Source of the DNA: Wuchereria bancrofti
Taxonomy: Eukaryota; Nematoda; Chromadorea; Rhabditida; Onchocercidae
Length of the DNA: 64,000 nucleotides
Direction: 5' to 3'
Assembly (NCBI GenBank): GCA_005281725.1
Contig: SSBO01000004.1
Coordinates: 1,550,001 to 1,614,000 of the forward strand
Below the pieces are notes generated by a model. It worked only from the letters and a program-made list of their open reading frames with translations. It was not told the DNA's origin and searched no databases. Below, piece after piece: positions 33,160 to 44,700 of the stretch; position 1 is the first letter of the stretch, and the number at the start of each line of letters is the position of its first letter. The position numbers and the translations under genes were made by a program.

Positions 33160-35957
33160 ATGTCGGGAATGATCGACTTACCATGTGAACTAATTTTAAT
33201 AATTCTAAACTATCTTCCAAGTCGTGACTTATGGCAAAACGTTCGCCTGACATGTCGGTTTTTTGCGACGATTATTGCTGATCAGAGCTATTGGAGACGG
33301 AAATTGCAGGTAGATTTGTTTTATTTAAAAAAAAAAACATGCTTATGAAGCATTCGGTGTACAAGTTTTTACTATATGGAATGGTATAGTTCAGGACTTG
33401 AAATAAGACAAAAGGCCTTTATTCATATTTCGAGTTTCAAGTTAACTTTGAAAATATTGCAGAGAAAGTTTAAAATTGAATTGCCATCTTATCAGTTAGA
33501 TGGCTCAGTATCCTCATTATCACATTGCTGTGCTAGAACGGAAGAAGAAACGGAACGATGGAAAGACGGAAAGTGTGACTTTCTTTCTTAATTCGTTAAA
33601 AAATATTGTTGAGTTTCTTTATAGGTTTGAGAAAATCTTATCCTCATTGAAGTTATTCAACTTTGCAGGTTGGGACGACTTATCTGTGCGATAGGACATG
33701 ATGGGACAGTTGATGCTATGGCAATGATGAAATCATCGGCACATAAACGACTATGTATTTCCGGTGCTCGTGATCGTGCACTCATTATTTGGGATGTAGA
33801 TACTATAACCGTTAGAATTCTTCAATTTTTCTTATTTCTTATTCCAGAATCCTTTTTTCAATTTTTGCAAATACCCAATCACCTTGATGCAATTGAGTTC
33901 AGTGCTCTTTCTTTTGACAGTTTTCATATCTATGATATTTCTTTTTATATTAATTAGAAATGTTTTGTTTGTTTGAAGATAAAACTTCGTTTCTGCATCG
34001 GTTTTTGTTTGCTGTGCCAAAATTTGTAAGTAGTTGCTCTTCAAGTGCATTATTAACATACAAACTTCCTTGTTGATAGAACAACTAGATTTTAGGTAGT
34101 TTTTGTTAATGTTTTTTGAAGAACTGGAGATGTTCATTGTTACAGGACGGTGTAAGGAGCGAAAACTGGAAACTGTATGAATTTTCTGAAGCTCATCAGG
34201 TAAAGTTATTTGTTTAATGTAGGAATTAAGGTGTGATCAGCTTAAAAAAATTCTGAAACAAATCATTCTGTGAAATATGGGTGGTCATTTAATTATGCTT
34301 TGGGCATGATCCTGTGCATAACTTTCTTAATTATTTTAGTGTTCTCCAGAGCATAACATATCGTGCTTCGATCCTGTCTTTATTGTTTTTGTGACATCGT
34401 GAAATTCAGATTAAGATTTTTATAACGTGATTTTGCACAGCTTCATGTAGTATGCAGGGATGGATATGGAGTGTATGCAGAGCGGATACAGATATGTTTT
34501 ACTCTTGTGCATGGGATCGTTATGTAAAGCAGTGGCGAATCGTTGATGGACATCTTAATGTAAGAATTTTTCGCAAGTCTTTTTTTTTATTTTGCGATTC
34601 TTTGCTGGATTAAAGAATTTTTTTATTTTTCTCTTCATAACAGAAAGTGCGAATAACATGTGAGATTACAAGGTGGACGAAGAAATCAGAAAGCTAAATG
34701 AATTAACTGAATAAGTTTGAACATCGTTGTAATTATTAAAAGGAATGGACTGCTCGTTACATATATGAGATATAATGCATAAAGTCAAAAAAAAGTGAAT
34801 ATGAACTTTCAAAAAGAAGAATATAAAGTGATGAAATTTAGAAGTGTAAATAAGATAAGAAAGAAAGTAAAAAGGAAAGAAAAAAAAATAAGAAAGAAAG
34901 AATGGCTGTAAATAAGAAAGAAAATAAAAAAGTAAGAAAGAAAGAATGGCATAATTCAATTTTTCTACATAATTCATTTTTTCCTCTTCCTTACTAATTC
35001 ATTTCTTACAGGCGCTTTGTGATGTTCAGATGAGCTCTGCAGTGCTATGTATTATAAATGATGGTACAACAGCTGTTTGTTCCACATTTGGACGAAGAGT
35101 GGTCGTTATGGATGCGCGTAATTCGTTGCAGAAAATTACTGATATGCTGTATCACCGAAGCGCTGTTTTCGATCTTGTTCAGATGGTAATTATTTTCTCA
35201 ACTTTTGAATTTCTTTTAGTTTTGTATTCACCAGTGTTTGGTTTTTTTCGAGCCAAATGGATTTCTTGCTGAAGAAATGGGTCTAAAAGTTTTTTACTTA
35301 TCTGTGGTTATAACTTCTGTTATAGCCAGGCAGCAATTATCTTTATTCATGTGGTGAGGATCGACGATTGGCATGTGTAGATAAACGTATGTGGGAGGTT
35401 GTGAACGATTTAGAACTGGGAGCTTATTCTCAAACTATGTCATTACGACAAGGACAGCTGCTCTGTGGAACCAACGATGGGAAGATGCTTTCTATCAACC
35501 CGAACGATTTAACAGTTATCAGTGTATGTTTTATTTCCATTAATGTGATATGTGGTGAAGAGACACTGGAATGAAGAGATATAATGGCCTATTTCAGGAA
35601 GTATTCGTTGGGAAAGGTGGTTTGCGGCAAGTAAAACTGAACACTGGTAGCCAAATGTGCATTACGAAGGATCGTCTTTTTAAAGTGTTTACACCTGGTT
35701 TAAGTCCTAGACTGTTTGCTGAATCCGAAATGTTCGATGCAGAACCGTCCAGAGTAGATTTTATTATACAGCTGTAAAGATAGTACAAAAATACTGACAT
35801 GTTTGTTTACAAGCAGTGGATTCAAGAAAAAAAGATCTTCCTATGTAGTATCTTTTTGGTCTCATTGAAATATAGGATTAATTTTTAGTTCGACTATTAC
35901 GATGATGATTTGGCCATTGCCTGCGGTGATGGATCCATTTTCTTCTACGCTGCATGA
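33160..35957 (+). CDS. F-box/WD40 protein, FBXW9-like
   Basis: F-box/WD40 proteins are substrate receptors of SCF (Skp1-Cullin1) ubiquitin ligases: the F-box binds Skp1 and the WD40 propeller binds substrate. Nine exons: 33160-33309, 33463-33572, 33669-33810, 34146-34199, 34458-34559, 35012-35185, 35326-35523, 35598-35753, 35889-35957; 1155 bases, 384 residues, all GT-AG and in phase. The F-box is at residues 5-50 (IDLPCELILIILNYLPSRDL, RLTCRFFATIIADQSYWRR). WD-type blades follow, for example RLCISGARDRALIIWDVDT, MFYSCAWDRYVKQWRIVDG and NYLYSCGEDRRLACVDKR, and the frame ends LAIACGDGSIFFYAA. Family order and the WRR/EEE-ERW linker between F-box and propeller point to FBXW9 rather than FBXW7 or beta-TrCP. 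The substrate is unknown. Confidence 0.88.
34855..34950. repeat. Purine-rich intronic repeat
   Basis: Intron 5 of the FBXW9-like gene carries a run of AAGAAAGAAAG-type units. The 15-mer AAGAAAGAAAGAATG recurs as part of an imperfect purine-rich repeat on the plus strand. Confidence 0.6.
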
Positions 35958-37531
35958 AATATCTGGAAGCGAAGCAGTTCATTAGTCATGCAATTTTGTA
36001 AAAAATTTTCCTTTTATCTTGTCCTTTCTATTTGCTCTAAGAAATTTAATCCGAGAAAAAGTTTAATCCGTTGGAGCGTCGAAATTTTTGGTTGGTAAAC
36101 TTGAATCTTCCAGAAAATTTTTGAGTTTTTTTAAGTGATGTTAATTAGGGAAAAAAGCTTAAATAAATAGAAAAAGAAGAAAGCTTAAAAAAATAGGTTG
36201 TGTTCCTTTTCTCATAGAAGATGCTTTTTTGTTTATTTCTGATCTCCTTTTAATACACTTTTATTATGTGCATATTCTTCATTCATAACTCATTTCAAAA
36301 GTGTAAAATTTTAACAATTTATTTTTTCTTTTATGTTTAAAAACCGTTTTTAATTAATGAGACACTCGAATTTGTCGAATTCAGAAATTTTGGGATAAAG
36401 ATACATTTTTGTAATCTTCTCATATATGTATATAAAGAGAATAGTCTACAATGGTGAATGAGCAGCTTAAAAACATTTTTTTCTTCATTCCTATTTGTAA
36501 TTACCTGAATTATCAATAAGAACTGTGAACGCGTGATGGAATATATTACATTACGTTGCAATTGAGATCACAGTATTATGTTGGAATCATTAAAAGTATC
36601 GTATTTGATTCATTAAAATATGCCATTCAGCCCTTTTGTTATGCTATGGTTTTCTGACTGTTAAATTTAGCATGCTGTGTTGATCATAACTTCAAGCCTA
36701 AGATCTTTTATTTTCCAAAAAAGGCAGCATTCGACAGCTTTAGAGCATGATTTTGACGTTAACTTTATATCAGGTACTATTTTACTTCAAATTTATGTAT
36801 TATTAGGATTTTATATTATCCGGGTTTGAATCTCACACATTGCTTTGACTATTTAAAAATTTTTTGTTTGAACGTTAATTTCTGCGAACGTTAATTTCTG
36901 CTTCAGATATGCTCTATTAAAGCCTAATAGTGCATTCAAACAGTCTTCCATTTCACTTCTTTCATGCACATTTTTTGATCTCAGATTTCCTTTCTGAAGA
37001 TTTTTAACACCGAGTAATGTCGTAATGTGATTTAATTTTAGGTTTCATATGTATAATTTCTGACCTAAGCATTTTATCTGTAGTTATCCGCTGTGAATGC
37101 GGGGATTTTAGGCATCAAAAATTTATTCTTCACTCTGACTGTTCTAGTGAAAGTTATCCAGCAACCATTTCGATGTGTGAGTTGGTGTTGTGATTTTGTT
37201 ATATTATTTATCGTGTTGTATAGTTCGTGTTAATGTACACATTGTTTATGAGATAAAATTTTATGCGCAGTGGTTCCGCGTAGTTTTAACAGGAAAATCG
37301 ATTTGGAACAGTTTGTTTATTGATATAATCTAGTGAAGTTCTCGATTTTTTCCAGAAATATCCTATTAATCAGCAAATGATTGTTAGGATGTGTTGATTA
37401 AAGTGCCTTTATGCTATATCCTCTATTCATGCTTTTCTAGCGATAGGAAAGTTTCATATTAATGTTTTTAAGCTAAGCAAATAAAATTACAGATTTTTGG
37501 AGGTGCAAGGGAATCTGCCCAGTCTTTCAAC

Positions 37532-38468
37532 ATGGATTTAATTTTAAAAAAATCCTCGTGTTTACAACGAATTATCAGGTTAATTTAAGACCAATTTTAA
37601 ATTTTAGCCTGTTTTCTGGCTTTAATACTGTGAAATGCATGTTATATGAAAGAGTTCAATTGTAGAGTTCTGATTTAACCAATTGAGAATTGTTTATTTC
37701 AGGGGAAGTCCGAAAGTTGTTAAACTTCCGATAAATTTGTTAAGTTTTTTTTCTATCAAAGCCACTGAGATAGTTTAAAATAGTTCTGAAAATTTTTTTT
37801 TATTTCGAGAAATTTTCTATCACTTGGTTACAATTAAAAATTGTTTTATCTCGACGATAAGACAAATCTTTTGTTTGTACATTTGACATCATTTTCGTGA
37901 TACATTTATATCAGTCCTTTTTTTGTTAAATATTCGAAGTCAGTCAGATAAAAGCTTGACCATAAACAGCGTTCGAATGATCAAATACAACTATAGTGCA
38001 AACCTATTCTCCCTGAAACTGAATTCATAAACTTCACGAAACGTATTAAAGTTTAGCCACCTTTTGACAACTAATTAACTCTCACTCATTCCAAACTTCT
38101 TATTACAGTGATAAAAGTTTTGTGTGCAATGCACAAAATCTGTTAAACTAAAATTTAAAGCATAAAAGCATAGAAATGTTAAAAAATTAAAAGAACAGGT
38201 GAAACCGCAAATGGCAAAGCAAAAGTTTTAAAGTATTTTTAATAATCTCACGTCATTTTTTCCTGAAATAGTGATCAATTAGTACTGATTTTATACAATA
38301 TGAATATTTAGCAGACAGGTGATTCATTTTTTGGAGCAGTAGGATATGAAGCATGTGACAAGCTCACTTTGTTTTAATTTTTGAAATTTTAGGAAGCGAG
38401 AAGTACGTGTAAAAACGTTATTAGCATTGAATGGCATTGTGGAATGTCATATGACGTGCGGTAAATAA
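37532..38468 (+). CDS. Candidate three-exon gene for a 52-residue basic protein
   Basis: Three short exons, 37532-37578, 37703-37738 and 38393-38468, join in phase (2, then 2) into a 159-base frame from ATG to TAA. It reads MDLILKKSSCLQRIIRGSPK, then VVKLPINL, then KREVRVKTLLALNGIVECHM and ends CGK. All borders are GT-AG with good pyrimidine-rich acceptors. TTACAG lies about 40 bases before the ATG and could be a spliced-leader acceptor. AATAAA overlaps the stop codon. The protein is basic with an arginine/lysine-rich start, as in small mitochondrial proteins, but I recognise no family and the model rests only on phase and composition. Confidence 0.4.
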
Positions 38469-39198
38469 AATGATTACTGTTGAAGAACTGGGATATTTGC
38501 TAGTAAACCTTTTAAAAACTTCCAGAAACTAGGTGAAGTGAACAACTAATTTTAAAGATTTGAAAACTTTCAAAAATTTAAAAATCTTCATTGTACATCT
38601 TTTATTTGCAATCAATGAAAAATTCAAAATGAAATGAAACAAATAAGAACAGTCATTTCAATATCAGCTTTAGTTAACAAAACATTATTCAAATTAATTT
38701 TCCAACTAAATTTGATCATTTTGATGTAAAAAAGTTACACTTGATATGGAATGTAACTTCGATGATTTTCTGCAAGCTCACCTCACTTATTGTATACAAT
38801 GATTTCGATTTCCATTATACCGAGATTTCCCTTCAAATGGAGAAAAAAGCGCATTTATCCGGCTGACACATCCAAGACCGTATCCAATGACATTTCGCTA
38901 GTTATTCCACGACAACCATTAAAGGTGCAGTGATCTTTGAACATGCGACATACATACACACGAATTCGCAAGTACACACGGAACTAGTGACAGTTCTTAT
39001 CTTTTTCAAAAGAAGGAATTTCTTTTATTCTGATACCATTAATGACTTTGCACTTGTATATATAACAAATCAACGATTATTGACTCATTTTTAACAATAT
39101 CTGGAATTTCAGTGTTTGCGTCCAAAATGCACTTTTATTTTCTTCCAATTACTGAACCTGAATTAATATATATCTATCTTTACTAATAAAACGGAATT

Positions 39199-39229
39199 AA
39201 AAAAAAAACAAACCGCAATAGTGCGGTTT
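39199..39229 (-). terminator. Rho-independent-terminator-like hairpin
   Basis: A perfect 8-base stem (AAACCGCA/TGCGGTTT, 39210-39217 with 39222-39229) has a 4-base loop. Read on the minus strand it is followed by G and then ten T residues. A minus-strand open frame stops at 39244, about 14 bases before the stem. This is the layout of a bacterial gene end and is out of place in a nematode chromosome. Chance or an unrelated RNA fold is possible. Confidence 0.4.
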
Positions 39230-39243
39230 TATCAGAAATCTAT

Positions 39244-39720
39244 CTAGGAAATATTGGGACTTAAAGGAGTATTTTGAGAAGACTTCACGGAATACACGAG
39301 CAAGAAATTAGTATGACCGCCCGATGTTACTAAACAGAAACTTTCTGAATTTCTCCTGTTTAATTTGGCAAGGCGAATCGCAGCTTGACTTCTGAGAGTC
39401 GCAAGAAATGATGGCAATAGCACGAGATTATTACTGTAACTACCTGGTTTGCGCCCGGACACAACCACACTCACGCGTCCTTTCTCGCCACCCACGTCAA
39501 GGATTCAGCCTATAAGGATTTTCGAATCTGTCCGATTCTTGCAACGACAGTCGGCTATCTGTATTGTTGACATTAGGAAAGGACCTGACAATATCAGAAA
39601 TGGCTGCGGGATGATCAAATGGGTGATAGGACCATTGGTAGGAATTTTCTTATAGCTTTCCTTCTTTTGACAAGAATTTTCTTTACTCTGTGCAGAGACT
39701 ATTATTGTTTGATGATGTGT
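39244..39720 (-). other. GC-richer island, possibly bacterial-derived
   Basis: G+C is clearly higher here than in the flanking DNA, most strongly at 39430-39640. Minus-strand frames are open over 39244-39495 (GEKGRVSVVVSGRKPGSYSN, later FCLVTSGGHTNFLLV) and over 39505-39735, ending just before the first begins. The SGGHTNFLLV stretch recalls the SGGH motif of the TsaD/Gcp tRNA-modification family, but the rest does not match, so that is only a hint. With the terminator-like hairpin downstream, a decayed Wolbachia-type insertion is one explanation; a conserved non-coding element is another. Confidence 0.3.
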
Positions 39721-41506
39721 CACTTTTTGTTCCACAGTTCAATAATTTTCCTAACGTCCACTACGAAGATTGAACACTAACCATAGCACTCATCATTCCA
39801 ACAAAAAATATCCATCATTTCAATAAAAGATATCTTTTGAACAAAACTAATTTAACTAGTCCATTGTGTTTTTAATTGATATAAGAGTATATAAGAACCT
39901 GTGAAAGAGTGAGAAATGTATGATGAAGCAGAAGTGATTTCAAAGAAAAGTAAGTGTTTTTCGCGCTGGATCAAGTGTCACTAATATCGATTGAAAATTA
40001 TGACTTGGTTGAAGTAAACTTTTTCAGTATAACTTTTTAGAAATAATTTTTTAGAAAGAAATATTTTTTGAAAAAAGTTTTTTACAGAGTTATTTTAAAT
40101 TGATTGAAATGAATTTTTGTTTAAAAAAGAAGTATTAAATAACGATTACAATCAACTAGATTTCTTTCTCAAAGTGATCAGCGAATCTGGTAATGAGTTC
40201 GTTTAGTTGTTTAATTTATACAATTTTGTTAACCGTTCTAAATAATTCATATTTCGTGATTCTAATTGATAGCCTAAATGGTTAATGAAGTTGAAAAATA
40301 GAGGAATTAAGTAATGAAGATGTTAACGTTAATATTTGTCATTAGTTTCAATTATTAAATTTGTGTTTCGAAGATGGCAAAATGTGATATAGTATAGTAT
40401 ATATTTGCAGTATTTTTTTGCTATTCTGAAGTTTTTGTAGTAATTTTTGCTATTTCGGCAGTAATTTTTGCCTTCTCGCTATTTGCTATTTTTGCTATTC
40501 TTCATTCATAATGGAGGAGCTTTGCAAGACTAAATTTCAACTTGTTTCTTTAATATAGATTTGAAGCTGGAACCATGTGATTTTAATTATTAGTGTTTTG
40601 AGAAAATAGAAATTTTCTGCTGAATCAAGCAAGATATTAATACTTTCGCTGGTTTAAAGGATTCCGCTATGCTCCAATCGATAACATTTAAAGTAAAGAG
40701 ACCGTGATTTTATGTTTATAATTTGATTGCAGTTCTTAATGTCTTTACTATCCCTACCAACTATGGAGAATAAAGGTGGTCATAAAAACTGTTTTTATAG
40801 CCACAGCTAAAGGTGCAATAGAATAACAGTCTAAAGATGCAATAGAGTTTATCGAAACTTTCTGCGTGAAAATCAAAAAATATAAAAACTTTATAGATAG
40901 TGTGAATAATTTAATCTATCTCTCGAAAGTAAACTTGGATAGATTTCATAATTATCAATACATTATTATTTCATAGCGGTGGGAGAAAGGAACAGAGGTT
41001 TTTTCCCTCCGACATTTTCATTTTTTTCTCAAATTTCACTTTTGATCTTCAAAACACTTTTTACTTCACATTGTCAATTTTATGTGTCCTTCGAAATATC
41101 ACTTTGTTATTTGTGCTCGGTTTTTCGTTATTTAATTTTGGCGAGCATTTTATAACGTAAATTAACTAATATTTTGACAAAAAGTTTGCGGGAATCAGAA
41201 ATGGGATCCACAAATGATAAATGCTCCATTGTTTGGTTTTAAAAAGTTCTTATATAAATTTATCATGGTCGTTCGTAAAAGCTGCTCTAGAGAAAGTCAC
41301 TACTAAAATTTGTAGTACTGGAAGATTTGATTCACTATTCATGAATACCTATTATATTTGAATAATTGATGAAATTGGGTTAAATCTTCATAAATCTGAT
41401 TTCTGGCAAACTTTGAACTTTGTGTCATAAAGTTACTTTTTACACTCCTTTGGCTTGAAGTGTTATATTTATATTTGTTATATTTATACTTCTTTGGTAT
41501 ATTGCA

Positions 41507-41631
41507 CTTTTTTGGCTTAAAGTAGTGGTTACGGATATCATGATTTAGTAAAAATTATGAATTCGAGATTCAGATATCTGAGATATGCTTTTTCCTGTTT
41601 TTGGCTTAAAGTAGTGGTTACGGATATCATG
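41507..41631. repeat. Direct repeat of about 34 bases upstream of plc-3
   Basis: TTTTTGGCTTAAAGTAGTGG followed by TTACGGATATCATG occurs at about 41508-41542 and again at about 41597-41631, essentially identical and about 90 bases apart. The second copy ends roughly 90 bases before the plc-3 start codon. Confidence 0.85.
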
Positions 41632-41658
41632 TTTTTAAAACTTTTTTAACTTGACTCT

Positions 41659-41669
41659 TTTTTTTCAGA
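41659..41669 (+). promoter_or_regulatory. Splice acceptor before the plc-3 start
   Basis: A long T tract ending in CAG occurs about 55 bases upstream of the plc-3 ATG. It may receive a spliced leader or a non-coding first exon. The gene's ATG is immediately preceded by an in-frame TAA, which supports the chosen start unless there is an upstream coding exon. Confidence 0.45.
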
Positions 41670-41723
41670 CTGAAATGTGGAATGAATACTCCTAGTATTG
41701 TAGAGACATATTCCAAGAGCTAA

Positions 41724-44700
41724 ATGTACCCTCAAAGCTCAGCAGATTCGGTATTGTTATCTCAACGTCCTTTCGTATTTACAAGCAATTCGCAGATGAC
41801 GTCAAGCTCAGTGGAATTCGAAATGGAAAAAGTGTTTCATGCAATGGAAATGGGTAATTCTTTTTGTATAAAATATCAAATGATCAACTGATAATGTCAG
41901 ACGAAATTAAATGTAGCGTAACCATGAGTAGCTTTGAGCTGGATGACATAGTGACCCTATTGTAGCTTTTCAAGAGAACTTCTTTGATGGAAGAAGTTTG
42001 CTTATATTCATTTTATTATATTAGAAAAGTATTTTAAAATGCGATAAAATATGTGTCTTTCTAGGCACTCGATAGCATTTTGTTTAACACTTAACAGTGA
42101 GTTATTAATGTTTCAGGTCACAACGTCTACAAACTTCTATTGATGAAGCGACGAGATCCTGCACAGAAAAGGCTTACGTACAACCGTGAGACGAGGCAAT
42201 TGTTTTTGTCGAAACTGGATAATTATGACAAGGTTAAGGTTATTCAAGTTAAGGGTTTTTATGTGCTTATGAATCTATATTTTTCTACTCTGTCTGGCTA
42301 CATATCCTCATATTTTGTTCACCAACAGTCTGAAAATTTTTGTCGTAGTTTCTAACTGGATTGCAAATCAAATAAAATTAGGTTGAAGTGAGATAACTTT
42401 TAAAAAGAAGGAAGTCCAAGAGACAAATGTAAAACAGCCTTTTTAATATAGTGTCACCTCAGTAATATTAGAATACTGGATTAAAAGCTATAATATTTTC
42501 ACTAAATTTAGTGAAATAAATGAACTAAACATACTTGATGAAATGAATAAAACTAATTTTGAAGAGTGAAGGTATATTACTTAAGCACTGGATTTATTGT
42601 GAATTCAAACTTTGATTACGCTTCAGAGTAGTGGCAAAACACTGCGGTTAGATTTGCGAATAGTGAAGGAAGTACACACCCTTGATTTTAAACTGAGAAA
42701 GATCAAAATCGGCGATAAATGGGAAAAAGACAAAGAAATCAAGCAGTTTGATGCAACCAGAATATTAGTTCTAAGTTATGCAACCACTTTCAATTTGCGA
42801 TACTGGATTTTGTTGTGTGAGTGACTGCATTCTGTAGTACCGAAAACATAATCACATTTTAAATATTCATAATACTATGTGTTGATAATTTCATAAGCTT
42901 TGGCAACCTAGGCACAATTGAGCATACGAATTTTCAGTTATGAGGGCTACTTATAGTGGCAAATTATTATAATAGCAAATTCAATCAAATTAGTTACTTG
43001 AACTTACTAGAAAATGAATTTTTTAGTTGATACGGAAGATTTATGTCGCATGTGGTGTCAAGGTGTTCGCTATTTGATGCTGGATACAATTTCTGCTTGT
43101 CATGCACTCCTCGTAGAACGGTGGCTAAGGAAGGAGTTTTATAATATTGCTGGATATGCTCTTGAAAACCCTTGGTAAGCAGAATTTCAAGTTGTTTTAA
43201 ACTTATAGCTCTTTATAGCTTTTTATATCGCGATAGAAAATCGATAGTCACATGTTGCATTGTTCAGATGTGAAAGTAAGTAATTAGTTCGTCGTTTGAT
43301 GTTGGCTATGATTATACTGAGTGAGATTACTGTTGCCAAACTATGGGGAAAATTACTTATTAGAGCATTTGTTAAAGTTGATTTCGAAAGACAAGAAGTT
43401 CAGTAGTCTATTAATGTATATCAGTATGTTTTAAAATAAATCATGATTTTTATTTTTAGTACATTATGATTTTGTCGTATTACTGTTTTGATTGTCTTCA
43501 TGTTTGTACAGTTTCAGCGTAGCGATGAAACATATGAAGCCGTTCGTACAAACAAGTCTGCAGTATAAAGTGCAGTCAAAACAGCTGCAAGAGGTCTGCG
43601 AGGTAAGTTATTTTATTTGGAAGCCACATTTACAACCATTTCCAATGAATTGACTCATAAATTTTTTTAAGTATTTATTGAGCTCAAATTGGAGCATATT
43701 TTTTATTAATTTAGTGTACAGAAAATTTAACTAAAGATTTTTACTTACACCGCTTTGCTACTACAGTCCAGATTTTTGGCTTACTTCAGGAGATAATGCA
43801 TTATGACAGTTTTGCAAATGCTTATCGCAAACTTTTGCATGCCAATTCGGTAAGAAACTTCGTCTTTACTTTTAAGCAATTACTTCCTTGATTATGCACC
43901 GCAGATTTCTCGAAGCCCCTTCTTTGTCCATTGTCTCAAATTTGTTCAAAATTTCTGTCTCAGTCAACATTTTAGAACAATTTGTTAGTTAATTGCAATA
44001 TTTCTCTTCTACTCATAGCTTTTTGCAGCTTTTCGCAGAACATTTTGCCGCTTATTCGGATGATGCAGCTGTTGTTAGCTTCAACAATTTCTTGCGCTTT
44101 CACAAGGACAAGCAAAACGTGGGTAACAATAAACATTTTTGGTTTTAGAACGGGGTGCGCATAATATGAGTATATTTTTGGGTTTGTAGTTATTATGAAT
44201 TCATTGTTGCACTCATATTGTAACATCAACACGCATTTCGTCACAATCAATATAAGACTGAAATTTTAGGATGAAATAGGTATGATGCGAGAAAAAGCCA
44301 GTGATTTTCTCAGACGTTTGTTACGACAGTGGGATCCATATAGAGATGTTCGTGAACCAGCTCTTAGCGTTACTGAAGTGCGTTTTTTTTGCTCAGATTT
44401 TTATAATTTTGCTCAAACTGTTTACAATCTATTGAAATATCTTAGTAGTAATTTCATAATTTCAGTTTCTTCATACACAATATCATTTTTAGAAGATGTT
44501 GTAGTGATTTTTTTATCATCAGAAAGGAATATTGTTTCCAGTTTTGCGATTTCCTCTTCTCTCGAGAAAATTCACTATGGGATTCTGTTAACGAGAATGT
44601 TATACATGACATGAATCGACCACTAAGTCACTATTGGATTGCTTCATCACACAACACGTTAATTTTGTATTTGAGCTAAATCTATACCACTTTCTCATCC

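Larger units (their letters stand above)
35958..41650. other. Largely gene-free region
   Basis: Between the FBXW9-like gene and plc-3 no recognisable family was found. The FBXW9-like AATAAA signal is at 36162-36167. A 16-base tandem duplication of GAACGTTAATTTCTGC lies at 36870-36901. Isolated exon-like frames occur at about 36720-36770 and 37085-37175, but they could not be joined with confidence. The candidate small gene, the hairpin island and the direct repeat near 41.5 kb are listed separately. The rest is AT-rich sequence without visible structure. Confidence 0.5.

Noticed and set aside
36810..36840. tRNA-like B-box (GGGTTTGAATCTC)
   Set aside because: No A-box, acceptor stem or cloverleaf could be formed around it.
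39449..39655. Plus-strand frame across the GC-richer island as a gene
   Set aside because: It lacks splice or promoter context and overlaps equally open minus-strand frames; open frames in all registers are expected where G+C rises.
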